Shown here piece after piece: positions 54,101 to 62,215 of a stretch of 64,000 nt of DNA (position 1 is its first letter; each line of letters begins with the position of its first letter). The stretch is taken from NCBI GenBank assembly GCA_002013415.1, contig MAEX01000005.1, positions 1-64,000 on the forward strand, written 5' to 3'. This DNA is from Mycobacterium sp. D16Q14. Lineage in GTDB: Bacteria > Actinomycetota > Actinomycetes > Mycobacteriales > Mycobacteriaceae. Position numbers and translations under genes: made by a program. The notes under the pieces are model-generated. The model was given only the letters and a program-made list of their open reading frames with translations. It was not told the origin of the DNA and ran no database searches.

Positions 54101-55510
54101 GTGACGGCACCGATATGGATGGCGGAGCCGCCGGAGGTGCATTCGGCGCTGTTGAGTGCGGGACCCGGTCCGGGCGCGGTGCTCGCCGCCGCCCTGCAGT
54201 GGCAAGAGATCTCGGACAACTATGCGCGCACGGCGGTCGAGTTGACCCAGGTCTTGACCGGAGTTCAGGCAAGCAGTTGGCAGGGGCCCAGCGCGTCGGA
54301 GTACGTGGCGGCTCACGGGCCGTACCTGGCCTGGCTCGAACAGTCCGCTGTCGAGAGCGCTGTCATTGCCGCCCAACATGAAACAACCGCGGCGGCCTAC
54401 GGTGGCGCGCTGTCGGCCATGCCCACCCTGGCCGAACTCGCCGTCAACCACCTCACGCACGGAGTGCTGGTTGGCACGAACTTCTTTGGAATCAATACCA
54501 TCCCGATCGCGCTCAACGAAGCCGACTATGTCCGCATGTGGGTGCAAGCGGCGGCCACCATGAGCGTCTATCAGGCGACAGCCGAGGCCATGACGTCGGC
54601 GATACCGCCGACCCAGCCGGCCCCCCCGATTCTCGGGCCCGGCGGTGAGGCCCGCAGTGACCAATCGGATGTCCCGGGTTCTCCGGACCAGATCATGAAG
54701 ATGTTGCAGGGCTTTCAGCAGCGGTTCGAGAAGATGGGCTTCAACCCGGCGACCTCGGCCGTGCTCGCCGTGATCATGCTTTTCCTCTACGACTTGCTCT
54801 GGTACCCGTATTACGCCTCGTACCTGCTGCCGTTTCTCATTCCCGCTCTCAGTGGGCTCAGCGGTTTGGCGGCACTGGTACACCTTCGGCCCACTCCGGC
54901 AGCGGTTCCGGCTCCGGCGACAGCGCCCTCTGCGGACAGGCCAGCATTCCAGGCCGTGCACCGTCCAGAGGCGGGGATGACGGCTGTGCCCCTGCCGACG
55001 ATGTCCGCGTCCCCTTCAGGAGGCTCGGCTCCGGCCACTCCCACGCAGGGCGCTACCGCCCCGGCTTCCTCCGCCGCTCCGGCATCAATGAGCGGGATCA
55101 CTTATGCCATACCCGGTTTGGTGCCGCCCGGGGTGAGCTTTGGCCCCAAGGGTACGGCGAAATCGTCGGAATCTGCCGTCGAGACCATCGATGCTGCCGC
55201 GGCGGCAAGTGTTACGGCGATGGCTCCGGCCCGGCGCAGACAGCGCGGCAAGAGCAAGGCCCGCATCGGCGGCCAACGCTACGAATACCTGGAAGAGACA
55301 GCCGGTATGGGCCCAACGGCCGGGTATTCGACCGAGGCTGGCGAGCACGCTGCGATCAACAGAGGTGCCGGCAAGCTGGGATTCGCAGGCACGGCGCCCG
55401 CCGCGACCAGTGCACACACCGCCAGGACGGTCCGATTCGGATCTGATGACACCCGGCAGGTGGTTCCCATGCTCCCGAGTACCTGGGAAACGGACAACAC
55501 GGAACAGTGA
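54101..55510 (+). CDS. PPE1: PPE-family protein, PPE1 (Rv0096) orthologue
   Basis: A 469-aa protein starting at GTG 54101 with GGGAGG upstream. The PPE domain covers residues 1-175 with PPEVHS near the start and SSWQGPSA (WxG). A hydrophobic stretch ([18 protein letters not shown]) follows, then a Pro/Ala-rich region and a conserved end around LGFAGTAP and [10 protein letters not shown]. The hydrophobic and C-terminal motifs match Mtb PPE1, the gene that precedes Rv0097 in Mtb; here it lies downstream of nrp. It is the obvious partner for the PE protein at 51853. Confidence 0.9.
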   Translation: MTAPIWMAEPPEVHSALLSAGPGPGAVLAAALQWQEISDNYARTAVELTQVLTGVQASSWQGPSASEYVAAHGPYLAWLEQSAVESAVIAAQHETTAAAYGGALSAMPTLAELAVNHLTHGVLVGTNFFGINTIPIALNEADYVRMWVQAAATMSVYQATAEAMTSAIPPTQPAPPILGPGGEARSDQSDVPGSPDQIMKMLQGFQQRFEKMGFNPATSAVLAVIMLFLYDLLWYPYYASYLLPFLIPALSGLSGLAALVHLRPTPAAVPAPATAPSADRPAFQAVHRPEAGMTAVPLPTMSASPSGGSAPATPTQGATAPASSAAPASMSGITYAIPGLVPPGVSFGPKGTAKSSESAVETIDAAAAASVTAMAPARRRQRGKSKARIGGQRYEYLEETAGMGPTAGYSTEAGEHAAINRGAGKLGFAGTAPAATSAHTARTVRFGSDDTRQVVPMLPSTWETDNTEQ

Positions 55511-55662
55511 TAGCCGTTCTAGCTGTGTTTATAAGTAAATCTTTGGGGCTGTTCACGGATTAGTCACTACTCACGGGCTTCTTCGCGCAGAACAATCGAA
55601 GACAGTCACCGGAAGCATCGGCGGTGGCGTTCCTGGATTTTCACGCAGAGAAGGGCAGAAGA

Positions 55663-56700
55663 GTGAGTGAGTACGGTTGGACAGTGGTCGGCGCGGGCCC
55701 CGCGGGCATTGCGGCGGTGGGGAAGCTCCTCGATCACGGAGTGCCGCCCGGCTCGATCGCCTGGATCGACCCGGAGTTCGCCGCAGGCGACTTTGGTACG
55801 AAATGGCGTGCCGTGCCGAGTAATACGGCGGTCAAGCTGTTCATCAACTACCTGACGGGCGCGCAATCCTTCCGGTTCGCCCATGCACCGCATTTCGCGC
55901 TGAACGACCTGGCGCCCACGGATACCTGTCTGCTTGGCGATGTGGCGGATCCGCTGGTGTGGATTACCGGGCAGCTCTGTGAGCAAGTGAGTGCCCTGCG
56001 CACGACGGCGACGGGTCTGGCACTGCAGGACGGCCGGTGGACCGTGCGGACCGAAACGGGCGATATCACGTCGAAGAACGTGATCCTCGCGGTTGGTTCG
56101 GTTCCCAAGACGCTCGACTACCCGTGGTTGAACGAGATCCCGATCGAGGCGGCGCTCAATCCCGAGAAGCTCGCTGCGCTGCCGCTCGAGGGGGCCACCG
56201 TTGCCGTCTTCGGCGCGTCGCACTCGAGCATGATCGCCTTGCCCAACCTGCTGGCCGGACCGGCGGCCAAGGTCATCAACTTCTATCGCGGACCGCTGCG
56301 TTATGCGGTCGACATGGGGGACTGGACGCTGTTCGACGACACTGGTTTGAAGGGGGAGGCCGCACGCTGGGCGCGGGAGAACATCGACGGAGTGCTGCCC
56401 GACCGGCTGCAGCGCTGCCTGGTCGACAGCCCTGAATTCTCCGAGCTGCTCCAGAGCTGCGATTACGCCGTCTACACCGTCGGATTCAGCCCGAGGCCAA
56501 TACCCGCTGCGCCGCAGTGGGGGCACCTGGAGTGCAATGCCGCCAATGGGATCATCGCTCCCGGTCTGTTTGGGGCCGGCATTGCGTTCCCCGAGTATCG
56601 GATTGACCCGATGGGCTTCGGTGAACACCGCGTGGGACTGCAGAAGTTCATGGATCGCCTCAACAAGGTGCTTCCGTTATGGCTGAAGTACGGTTCGTGA
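55663..56700 (+). CDS. FAD/NAD(P)-binding oxidoreductase
   Basis: A 345-aa flavoprotein with two dinucleotide folds: WTVVGAGPAGIAAVGKL at the N-terminus and VAVFGASHSSMIALPNL in the middle. It resembles pyridine-nucleotide oxidoreductases or small flavin monooxygenases. GTG 55663 is preferred, since an AGAAGGGCAG site precedes it; the frame is open from 55624. It follows PPE1 on the same strand, so a role in the isonitrile or metal pathway is possible but unproven. Confidence 0.78.
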   Translation: MSEYGWTVVGAGPAGIAAVGKLLDHGVPPGSIAWIDPEFAAGDFGTKWRAVPSNTAVKLFINYLTGAQSFRFAHAPHFALNDLAPTDTCLLGDVADPLVWITGQLCEQVSALRTTATGLALQDGRWTVRTETGDITSKNVILAVGSVPKTLDYPWLNEIPIEAALNPEKLAALPLEGATVAVFGASHSSMIALPNLLAGPAAKVINFYRGPLRYAVDMGDWTLFDDTGLKGEAARWARENIDGVLPDRLQRCLVDSPEFSELLQSCDYAVYTVGFSPRPIPAAPQWGHLECNAANGIIAPGLFGAGIAFPEYRIDPMGFGEHRVGLQKFMDRLNKVLPLWLKYGS

Positions 56701-57044
56701 GCGTCGGCGAATCCGTTGGTGCCGAACCCGATTACCGCTTCACGCTCGCCAACGAGCGGACATATCTGGCCTGGGTGCGTACCTCGCTGGCGCTCATCGC
56801 CAGCGGGGTAGCCCTCATGCAATTCGTTCCGGAGTTCTGGATTCCGGGTGCCCGGCATGTGGTAAGCATCCTGCTGGTCATCACCGGCGGCGTGCTGGCG
56901 ATGGCGGCCGCGCGCCGGCGGCGCCGGGTGCAGGACGCCATGCGCCGCGATGCCGACCTGCCGCCGAGCCGTATGCCGACGTTCCTCAGCGTCCTGCTGC
57001 TGGGGATGGTCGTGCTGCTGGTGGCGCTGCTGCTCAACGGCTAG
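56679..57044 (+). CDS. DUF202 (YidH-like) membrane protein
   Basis: A 121-aa membrane protein with the DUF202 signature RFTLANERTYLAWVRTSLAL followed by three hydrophobic helices. ATG 56679 overlaps the flavoprotein gene by 22 bp; GTG 56697 (GTGA with that stop) would shorten it by six residues. Function of the family is unknown. It is probably translated together with the flavoprotein. Confidence 0.83.
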   Translation: MAEVRFVSVGESVGAEPDYRFTLANERTYLAWVRTSLALIASGVALMQFVPEFWIPGARHVVSILLVITGGVLAMAAARRRRRVQDAMRRDADLPPSRMPTFLSVLLLGMVVLLVALLLNG

Positions 57045-57118
57045 CGATGTACTCGGCTGCGTCGATGGGCTCCAAACATGTCATCGACGAAGCCCGCTAA
57101 ACTGTACGACGTTCCATT

Positions 57119-57190
57119 GCCTCCTTAGCTCAGTGGTAGAGCACCGCTCTTGTAAAGCGAAGGTCGTCAGTTCAATCCTGACAGGGGGCT
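57119..57190 (+). tRNA. tRNA-Thr(TGT)
   Basis: A 72-nt cloverleaf. The acceptor GCCTCCT pairs with AGGGGGC (one G-U), the D arm is GCTC..GAGC, the anticodon loop CTTGTAA has TGT, and the T arm GTCAGTTCAATCCTGAC is standard. CCA is not encoded. It reads ACA and, by wobble, ACG. A TAAACT -10-like box lies at 57098-57103. Confidence 0.95.
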
Positions 57191-57235
57191 CAACGCGCTA
57201 TCGGGTGTGTCAGTGCCGTCACGTAATTTCAGCCC

Positions 57236-57640
57236 ATGAGACTGTGCCTTGCTTGCGGCGCACCACTTTCCACGCGAAGCCAGAAGATCTATTGCGGCAA
57301 TGCTTGTCAGGCGGCAGCCCGACGCGACGCCAGTACCAGGCTGTGGCTCGAGTCCGGTGAGGCCCGGGTGCGCAGCGAGCAGAGCCACTTCATTCGGCTC
57401 TTTCTCGCCGAGGCTCAATCGGGCCGTTGTGCGATCTGCAGCGGAGCGAGCATCTGGCAAGACTCCCCGCTTGTACTGGTTCTGGACCGTATCGACGGAA
57501 ACCCGGCCAACAATTGTCGAGAGAATCTCCGGCTCGTCTGCCCGAACTGCGACTCGCAACTGCCGGCCTACAAGAGCCGCAATCGCGGCAATGGCCGCAG
57601 TTTTCGCCGGCAGCGCTATGCCGACGGCAAGTCGTACTAG
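57236..57640 (+). CDS. small HNH-endonuclease-like protein
   Basis: A 134-aa protein with four CxxC-type pairs (CLACG and YCGNAC at the start, CAICSG in the middle, CPNCDS later) that suggest two zinc sites. A short HNH-like core VLDRIDGNPANNCRENLRLVC has Asp in place of the first His (DRIDGN, as in many D-x-x-N-type HNH proteins). It starts 46 bp after tRNA-Thr. It may be a selfish or defence nuclease, or a domesticated one; no intron or partner gene is seen. Confidence 0.7.
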   Translation: MRLCLACGAPLSTRSQKIYCGNACQAAARRDASTRLWLESGEARVRSEQSHFIRLFLAEAQSGRCAICSGASIWQDSPLVLVLDRIDGNPANNCRENLRLVCPNCDSQLPAYKSRNRGNGRSFRRQRYADGKSY

Positions 57641-57648
57641 CCCGCTCG

Positions 57649-58398
57649 CTACATCTCACCTTCGATAACCCGCTCGGACCGTATCGGCCGCGGTGAGCTG
57701 GATGGTCGCGACGGCCGACGGCGCGGCAGGAAACCGCCCAGCGGGCCGACCACGGAGCTGAGTGCCGAGACGGTATCGGTCAGCAGCTCGATGGTGGGGG
57801 TCAGCGCGTCGATATTGGGCGCCACCTTGGCGGCCGTCTCCGAGAGGTTGGCCAGCTGCTGCAGCGGACCGTCCTTCGCGGTGAATTTGTCCAGGACGCC
57901 CTCTTCGCGCATCAGCCGTTCGAGAATCCCATCCTCGGCGAGCAGCTGGTCGACCAGCCCACCCGGTGCCAGCGCCCGGTCCAGGGCGCCGTCCTGTGAG
58001 GTGAGTCGATCGACGGGCCCGTCCTTGGCGAAGAGCCGGTCCAGGACGCCACCGGGCTCGGTGAGCCGATCAGCAAGCCCGCCGGGTGCCATGACGCGCT
58101 CTACCGGTCCACCTGGTCGCAGCGCCCTGCCAAGGGGTTTGTCCTCTTCCATCAGCTCGGCGACCTTCATCGCCGAGCTGAGCGGACTCTTGCGTCCGGC
58201 CAGCCCCAGCAGGGATTCGACGGTGCCGACCAGGCCCGTCCCGGGGGCGTCAGGTTGGCCGTCGTGGGGCTGTCCGTCGGGAAGTTCAGCGAGAATTTCG
58301 CGCCCGGCATCGATCGCCTTGGCGGCCACCGCCAAGCCGGTATCGGCAACGGCCAGCGAAATCTTGAGCGGCGCGGTGATCAGCGACACCAGCTTCAT
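57649..58398 (-). CDS. decapeptide-repeat protein (Rv0756c position)
   Basis: A 249-aa protein, divergent from phoP as Rv0756c is in Mtb. The N-terminus is amphipathic (ITAPLKISLAVADTGLAV). Residues 96-185 are nine back-to-back decapeptides of type [GDE]G-x-[VLA]-[DE]-[RQK], such as GGVLDRLFAK and DGPVDRLTSQ. Then come a helical stretch (IDALTPTIELLTDTVSALSSVV) and a basic Ser/Arg/Pro tail. There is no signal peptide, and the function is unknown. Confidence 0.72.
   Translation of the reverse strand: MKLVSLITAPLKISLAVADTGLAVAAKAIDAGREILAELPDGQPHDGQPDAPGTGLVGTVESLLGLAGRKSPLSSAMKVAELMEEDKPLGRALRPGGPVERVMAPGGLADRLTEPGGVLDRLFAKDGPVDRLTSQDGALDRALAPGGLVDQLLAEDGILERLMREEGVLDKFTAKDGPLQQLANLSETAAKVAPNIDALTPTIELLTDTVSALSSVVGPLGGFLPRRRPSRPSSSPRPIRSERVIEGEM
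57844..58113 (-). repeat. nine in-frame 30-bp repeats (decapeptide array)
   Basis: Exact 10-residue periodicity over nine units with Gly at unit position 2 in every copy, and a mostly acidic-then-basic pair at positions 5-6. The DNA units are diverged, so this is an old protein repeat rather than a recent slippage tract. Confidence 0.85.
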
Positions 58399-58452
58399 GG
58401 CACAACTCTAGGGCGACTTTGCGCGGTTGGCTGACAATCTCCTGTGAAGAAC

Positions 58453-58470
58453 TCACAGGAACCTCACAGC
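58453..58470. promoter_or_regulatory. PhoP box upstream of phoP
   Basis: TCACAGG-AACC-TCACAGC is a direct repeat of the mycobacterial PhoP motif TCACAGC with the expected 4-base spacer, 36 bp before the chosen phoP start. The first unit is also one arm of an inverted repeat, CCTGTGA-N5-TCACAGG (58441-58459). It supports autoregulation and possibly control of the divergent decapeptide-repeat gene. Confidence 0.85.
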
Positions 58471-58505
58471 GAAGATCCAGCGCACCGTAAATTTTGAGGG
58501 GAAGA

Positions 58506-59255
58506 TTGTCGGAGGTGAGCATCACGACTGAGACACACCAAGGAACGTTTCCCGCCAACGGCACCACCCCCGCCAAGGTGCTGGTGGTCGACGATGAGTC
58601 GAACATTGTCGAACTGCTCTCGGTCAGTCTGAAATTCCAGGGGTTTGACGTCTATACCGCAGACAGCGGCGCCGCCGCCCTGGATCTGGCCCGCACGGTT
58701 CGCCCCGATGCGGTGATTCTCGACGTGATGATGCCCGGAATGGACGGATTCGGGGTGCTGCGCCGCCTGCGCGCCGACGGGATCGATGCGCCGACGCTGT
58801 TCCTGACCGCCCGTGATGGTCTGCAGGACAAGATCGCCGGGCTGACGCTGGGTGCCGATGACTACGTGACCAAGCCGTTCAGCCTGGAAGAAGTGGTCGC
58901 CCGGTTGCGGGTGATCCTGCGTCGCTCCGGGATGGGCTCGGAGCCGGCTCGCAAGTCGCGACTTAGCTTCGCCGATATCGAGCTCGACGAGGACACCCAC
59001 GAGGTGTGGAAGACCGGCGAGCCGGTTGCGCTCTCGCCCACCGAATTCACGCTGCTGCGGTATTTCATGATCAACGCGGGCACCGTGCTCAGTAAGCCCA
59101 AGATCCTCGACCATGTGTGGCGTTATGACTTCGGAGGCGATGTGAACGTCGTCGAGTCCTACGTCTCGTATTTGCGGCGCAAGATCGACAACGGCGAGAA
59201 GCGGTTGTTACATACGCTTCGTGGCGTGGGATACGTATTGCGCGAGCCGCGCTGA
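58506..59255 (+). CDS. phoP: response regulator PhoP
   Basis: A 249-aa OmpR/PhoB-type regulator, nearly identical to Mtb Rv0757 (247 aa) as I recall it. The receiver domain has VLVVDDE, phospho-acceptor Asp73 in VILDVMMPGMDG and Lys in YVTKPFSLEEV. The winged-helix domain ends VVESYVSYLRRKID and GVGYVLREPR. TTG 58506 has GAGGGGA upstream; TTG 58494 and GTG 58515 are alternatives. In Mtb it controls acyltrehalose lipids, EspR/ESX-1 secretion and acid response. Confidence 0.95.
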   Translation: MSEVSITTETHQGTFPANGTTPAKVLVVDDESNIVELLSVSLKFQGFDVYTADSGAAALDLARTVRPDAVILDVMMPGMDGFGVLRRLRADGIDAPTLFLTARDGLQDKIAGLTLGADDYVTKPFSLEEVVARLRVILRRSGMGSEPARKSRLSFADIELDEDTHEVWKTGEPVALSPTEFTLLRYFMINAGTVLSKPKILDHVWRYDFGGDVNVVESYVSYLRRKIDNGEKRLLHTLRGVGYVLREPR

Positions 59256-59283
59256 TGAGCGCTGGCGCGAAGAAGATCAGGCG

Positions 59284-60798
59284 GTGAGCACCCGCCCCGG
59301 CGTTCGTCGGGGTGTACCGCTGCGGGTGAGCCTCGTAGTCGGAACCTTGGTTCTGGTTGCGCTGGGGTTGGTGGCATCTGGCATTGCGGTGACTACCACC
59401 ATGCAGCGCACCATGATGAACCGCGCCGATCGCGAGCTGATCGACGCCGCGAATGGGTGGGCGAACCGGCCACCGCCACCCCCGCCTGCCTTCGACACCA
59501 ACCGGCATCGGCCCCCGTCCTTGTTCTTCATCCGCACCACCGATGACCGTGGGCGGGTGGTCATCATGCTCAACGATCGCGCCCGCGCCGATCCGGACCT
59601 GCCGTTCGACAACGATGTGGGCGGCCGTCCCGTGACGGTGCGCTCGGCCGACGGCACCACGGAGTGGCGCGCGGTGTCCCGCCACGACGCGATGGGCGGG
59701 TACACCACCGTTGCTCGCGACATCACCGATGTGCGCACCACCGCCCGCGACCTGCTGTGGTTGCAGGTGGCGATAGGGATCGCGGTGCTGACTGTGCTTG
59801 GTATTGCCGGATATTGGTTGGTGCACCGCAGCCTGCGACCGCTGGCCGAAGTAGAGGCGACAGCAGCCGATATCGCTGCGGGTCATCTCGATCGACGGGT
59901 ACCGGAACGCGACCCGCGCACCGAGGTGGGCCGATTATCACTGGCGCTCAATGGAATGCTTGCGCAGATTCAGCGTGCGATGGCCGATTCGGAAAAATCG
60001 GCCGCAACCGCTCGAACTTCGGAGGAGCGCATGCGCCGGTTCATCACCGATGCCAGTCATGAATTGCGCACACCCCTGACCACCATCCGTGGCTACGCCG
60101 AGCTCTATCGCCAGGGTGCGGCCACCGACATCGAGCTGGTGCTGGGCCGTATCGAAGGGGAGTCGACCCGCATGGGTCAGCTCGTGGAGGACCTGCTGCT
60201 GTTGGCGCGACTGGACGCGCATCGGCCCATGGAGCAGCGGCTCGTCGACCTGCTGGTGCTGGCCACTGATGCCGTCCATGATGCGAAAGCCACTGCGCCC
60301 GAACGCGATGTGGAACTGGAAGTCTTTGATGGCCCCGGCACCCCGGAGGTCATCGGCGACGAGCTGAGGTTGCGCCAGGTGCTGGGCAACCTGGTGAGCA
60401 ATGCGCTCGGGCACACCACCGCGGCCGTCCGGGTCCGGGTGGGCACCGAGGGAGATGACGCCGTCCTGGAGGTCATCGACGCGGGACCGGGAATGACGAA
60501 GACTGATGCAGAACGTGTCTTTGAGCGGTTCTATCGCGCGGACACGTCGCGCACCCGCAGTAGCGGTGGTACGGGGCTGGGTCTGTCGATCGTGGACGCC
60601 CTCACCGCCGCACATGACGGCACCGTCACCGTGCACACGGCGCCCGGTGCGGGCTGCCGATTCGAGGTGCGGCTGCCGCGCGCCGATATGACCGACGAGG
60701 AAGCGGAGTTCGAGGACGTAGATACTGAGGTGTCGGAGGCTGAGGGTCCTGCGCCAAAGATCGTGCGGACTAGCCGATCTCAGCCAGCGCAGCCTTGA
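59284..60798 (+). CDS. phoR: sensor histidine kinase PhoR
   Basis: A 504-aa membrane kinase. TM1 spans about residues 15-37 and TM2 about 156-178, with an extracellular sensor loop between them that carries a Pro-rich stretch (RPPPPPPAF). HAMP follows, then the H box [13 protein letters not shown] with His259, and the ATP-binding domain with NLVSNAL, DAGPGM and [13 protein letters not shown] 59284 is chosen from the alignment to Mtb PhoR; the frame is open from 59221. It phosphorylates PhoP. Its 3' end overlaps the HIT gene by 29 bp. Confidence 0.94.
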   Translation: MSTRPGVRRGVPLRVSLVVGTLVLVALGLVASGIAVTTTMQRTMMNRADRELIDAANGWANRPPPPPPAFDTNRHRPPSLFFIRTTDDRGRVVIMLNDRARADPDLPFDNDVGGRPVTVRSADGTTEWRAVSRHDAMGGYTTVARDITDVRTTARDLLWLQVAIGIAVLTVLGIAGYWLVHRSLRPLAEVEATAADIAAGHLDRRVPERDPRTEVGRLSLALNGMLAQIQRAMADSEKSAATARTSEERMRRFITDASHELRTPLTTIRGYAELYRQGAATDIELVLGRIEGESTRMGQLVEDLLLLARLDAHRPMEQRLVDLLVLATDAVHDAKATAPERDVELEVFDGPGTPEVIGDELRLRQVLGNLVSNALGHTTAAVRVRVGTEGDDAVLEVIDAGPGMTKTDAERVFERFYRADTSRTRSSGGTGLGLSIVDALTAAHDGTVTVHTAPGAGCRFEVRLPRADMTDEEAEFEDVDTEVSEAEGPAPKIVRTSRSQPAQP

Positions 60799-61174
60799 TC
60801 TTCGCCTGCGCCTCGTCGAGGGACTCCGTCGAAGCGTTGGGATCGGCGTTCTCAAAGCTGAAATCGGTCAACGTGAACCCGGGGAACACGTGGATGTGCA
60901 GGTGCGGCACCTCCATCCCCGCGATGATGTAACCGGCACGCGGTGCGTCGAAGGCCTTGCGGATGGCGCGGCCGACGCGCTGTGCGACGAGATTGACCTT
61001 CGCGAAGACGTCCGCGTCGATGTCCTGCCACTGGTCGATTTCCGCGCGCGGCACCACCAGGGTGTGGCCCTGGGTGATCGGCGCGATGGTCAGAAACGCG
61101 ACGACGTCGTCGTCCTCGTAGACGAACCGACCGGGCAGTTCCCCGTTGATGATCTTCGTGAAGACGCTGGACAT
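60770..61174 (-). CDS. HIT-family hydrolase (Rv0759c orthologue)
   Basis: A 134-aa histidine-triad nucleotide hydrolase with [16 protein letters not shown] and the triad HLHIHVFPG (HxHxH). Such enzymes hydrolyse AMP-lysine-like or dinucleotide substrates. Its position convergent to phoR is conserved in Mtb (Rv0757-Rv0758-Rv0759c). Confidence 0.92.
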   Translation of the reverse strand: MSSVFTKIINGELPGRFVYEDDDVVAFLTIAPITQGHTLVVPRAEIDQWQDIDADVFAKVNLVAQRVGRAIRKAFDAPRAGYIIAGMEVPHLHIHVFPGFTLTDFSFENADPNASTESLDEAQAKIKAALAEIG

Positions 61175-61183
61175 GTCCCTAGG

Positions 61184-62143
61184 TTAGTGGCCCGTCGTCG
61201 GGGCGCAGGCCGCGGACAGCTGGCGGGGCACCAGCGGGTCCGCGTCGCCGCGGGGTGCGCGCGCGGTCATACCGATCAGGCAGCCGGTGATCACCACCGC
61301 GGCTCCGGCGAGTTCCAGCACGGTCGGCTGTTCGCCGAGAATCAGCCAGGACGCGGTGATACCCACGACCGGAACGAGGAGAGAGAACGGTGCCACCCGG
61401 CTTGCCGGGTACAGGCCCATCAGGTAGGTCCACAGGCCCAGGCCCGCGACGGTGGCCAGTAGCACGATGTACACCAGGCCGCCGAGGGCGATCAGTCCGC
61501 TGCGCTCACCGATCGAGGCCACCGCGTGCCACCCTGCCGACGGTCCCTCGGTGACTGCCGACAGCGCGAACAGCGGGATAGGCGGCACCACCGACATCCA
61601 CAGGGTGAGGCGCAGCGGTGTGCGCGGATCGGTGTTGCCGGCCATGGCCTTTCGGCTCCCGATGTTGCCGAAGGCCCAACCCAGTGCGCCGAGCAGCGTG
61701 AGGATTACCGGGACCAGCGCGGCGGACGCGCCGTGTGCCGCGCGATCAGCCGCGATGAGTGCCATACCGCCAACGGCGAGAGCGATACCCGCGATCTGAC
61801 GGCCCGACATCCGCTCGTCGAGCAGCAGCACGCCCAGGATCGCGGTGAAGGGGGCCGAGGCCTGTAGCACCAGGGAGGCAAGGCCTGTCGGCATCCCGTT
61901 CGCCATGGCAAGAAACAGGAACGCGAACTGTACGGTGCCGAACCCGACTCCGTACAACAGGAACCACCGCATCGGAATCCGTGGCCACGGCACGAACAGG
62001 ATGACCGGAATCGCCAGCACCGCGAACCGTAGCCCGGCGAAGAAGACCGGCGGGAAATGGTCCAGCCCAGTGTGGATGGCCAGGAAATTGATTCCCCACA
62101 GCACTGCGACGGTCAGTCCGAGGAGACGGTGCCGGGTTGTCAT
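61184..62143 (-). CDS. EamA/DMT-family transporter
   Basis: A 319-aa protein with ten predicted helices in two repeats, the first beginning LLGLTVAVLWGINFLAIH. EamA members (RhaT/YdcZ type) export metabolites or amino acids. It lies 9 bp from the HIT stop and diverges from a LysR regulator, which probably controls it. Confidence 0.88.
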   Translation of the reverse strand: MTTRHRLLGLTVAVLWGINFLAIHTGLDHFPPVFFAGLRFAVLAIPVILFVPWPRIPMRWFLLYGVGFGTVQFAFLFLAMANGMPTGLASLVLQASAPFTAILGVLLLDERMSGRQIAGIALAVGGMALIAADRAAHGASAALVPVILTLLGALGWAFGNIGSRKAMAGNTDPRTPLRLTLWMSVVPPIPLFALSAVTEGPSAGWHAVASIGERSGLIALGGLVYIVLLATVAGLGLWTYLMGLYPASRVAPFSLLVPVVGITASWLILGEQPTVLELAGAAVVITGCLIGMTARAPRGDADPLVPRQLSAACAPTTGH

Positions 62144-62178
62144 GCCGTCGATCCTGCGTACCGAATTGATTCAGCACA

Positions 62179-62208
62179 ATCTAATTAATGTGCACTATTA
62201 ATGTAGAT
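62179..62208. promoter_or_regulatory. inverted repeat between eamA and lysR genes
   Basis: ATCTA-ATTAAT and ATTAAT-G-TAGAT are the arms of an A/T-rich imperfect palindrome, unusual in this GC-rich DNA, and it includes a T-N11-A element. It ends 7 bp before the LysR start, in the 72-bp divergent gap. It probably is the regulator's own operator. Confidence 0.65.
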
Positions 62209-62215
62209 TTCCTTC

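Noticed and set aside
59664..60062. 132-aa plus-strand frame inside phoR
   Set aside because: Out-of-frame reading of the phoR HAMP/sensor region.
58506..60798. TrcR-TrcS or MprA-MprB as the identity of the two-component pair
   Set aside because: PhoP-specific sequence throughout, His259 in the kinase, the PhoP box and the neighbouring HIT gene all fit phoP-phoR.
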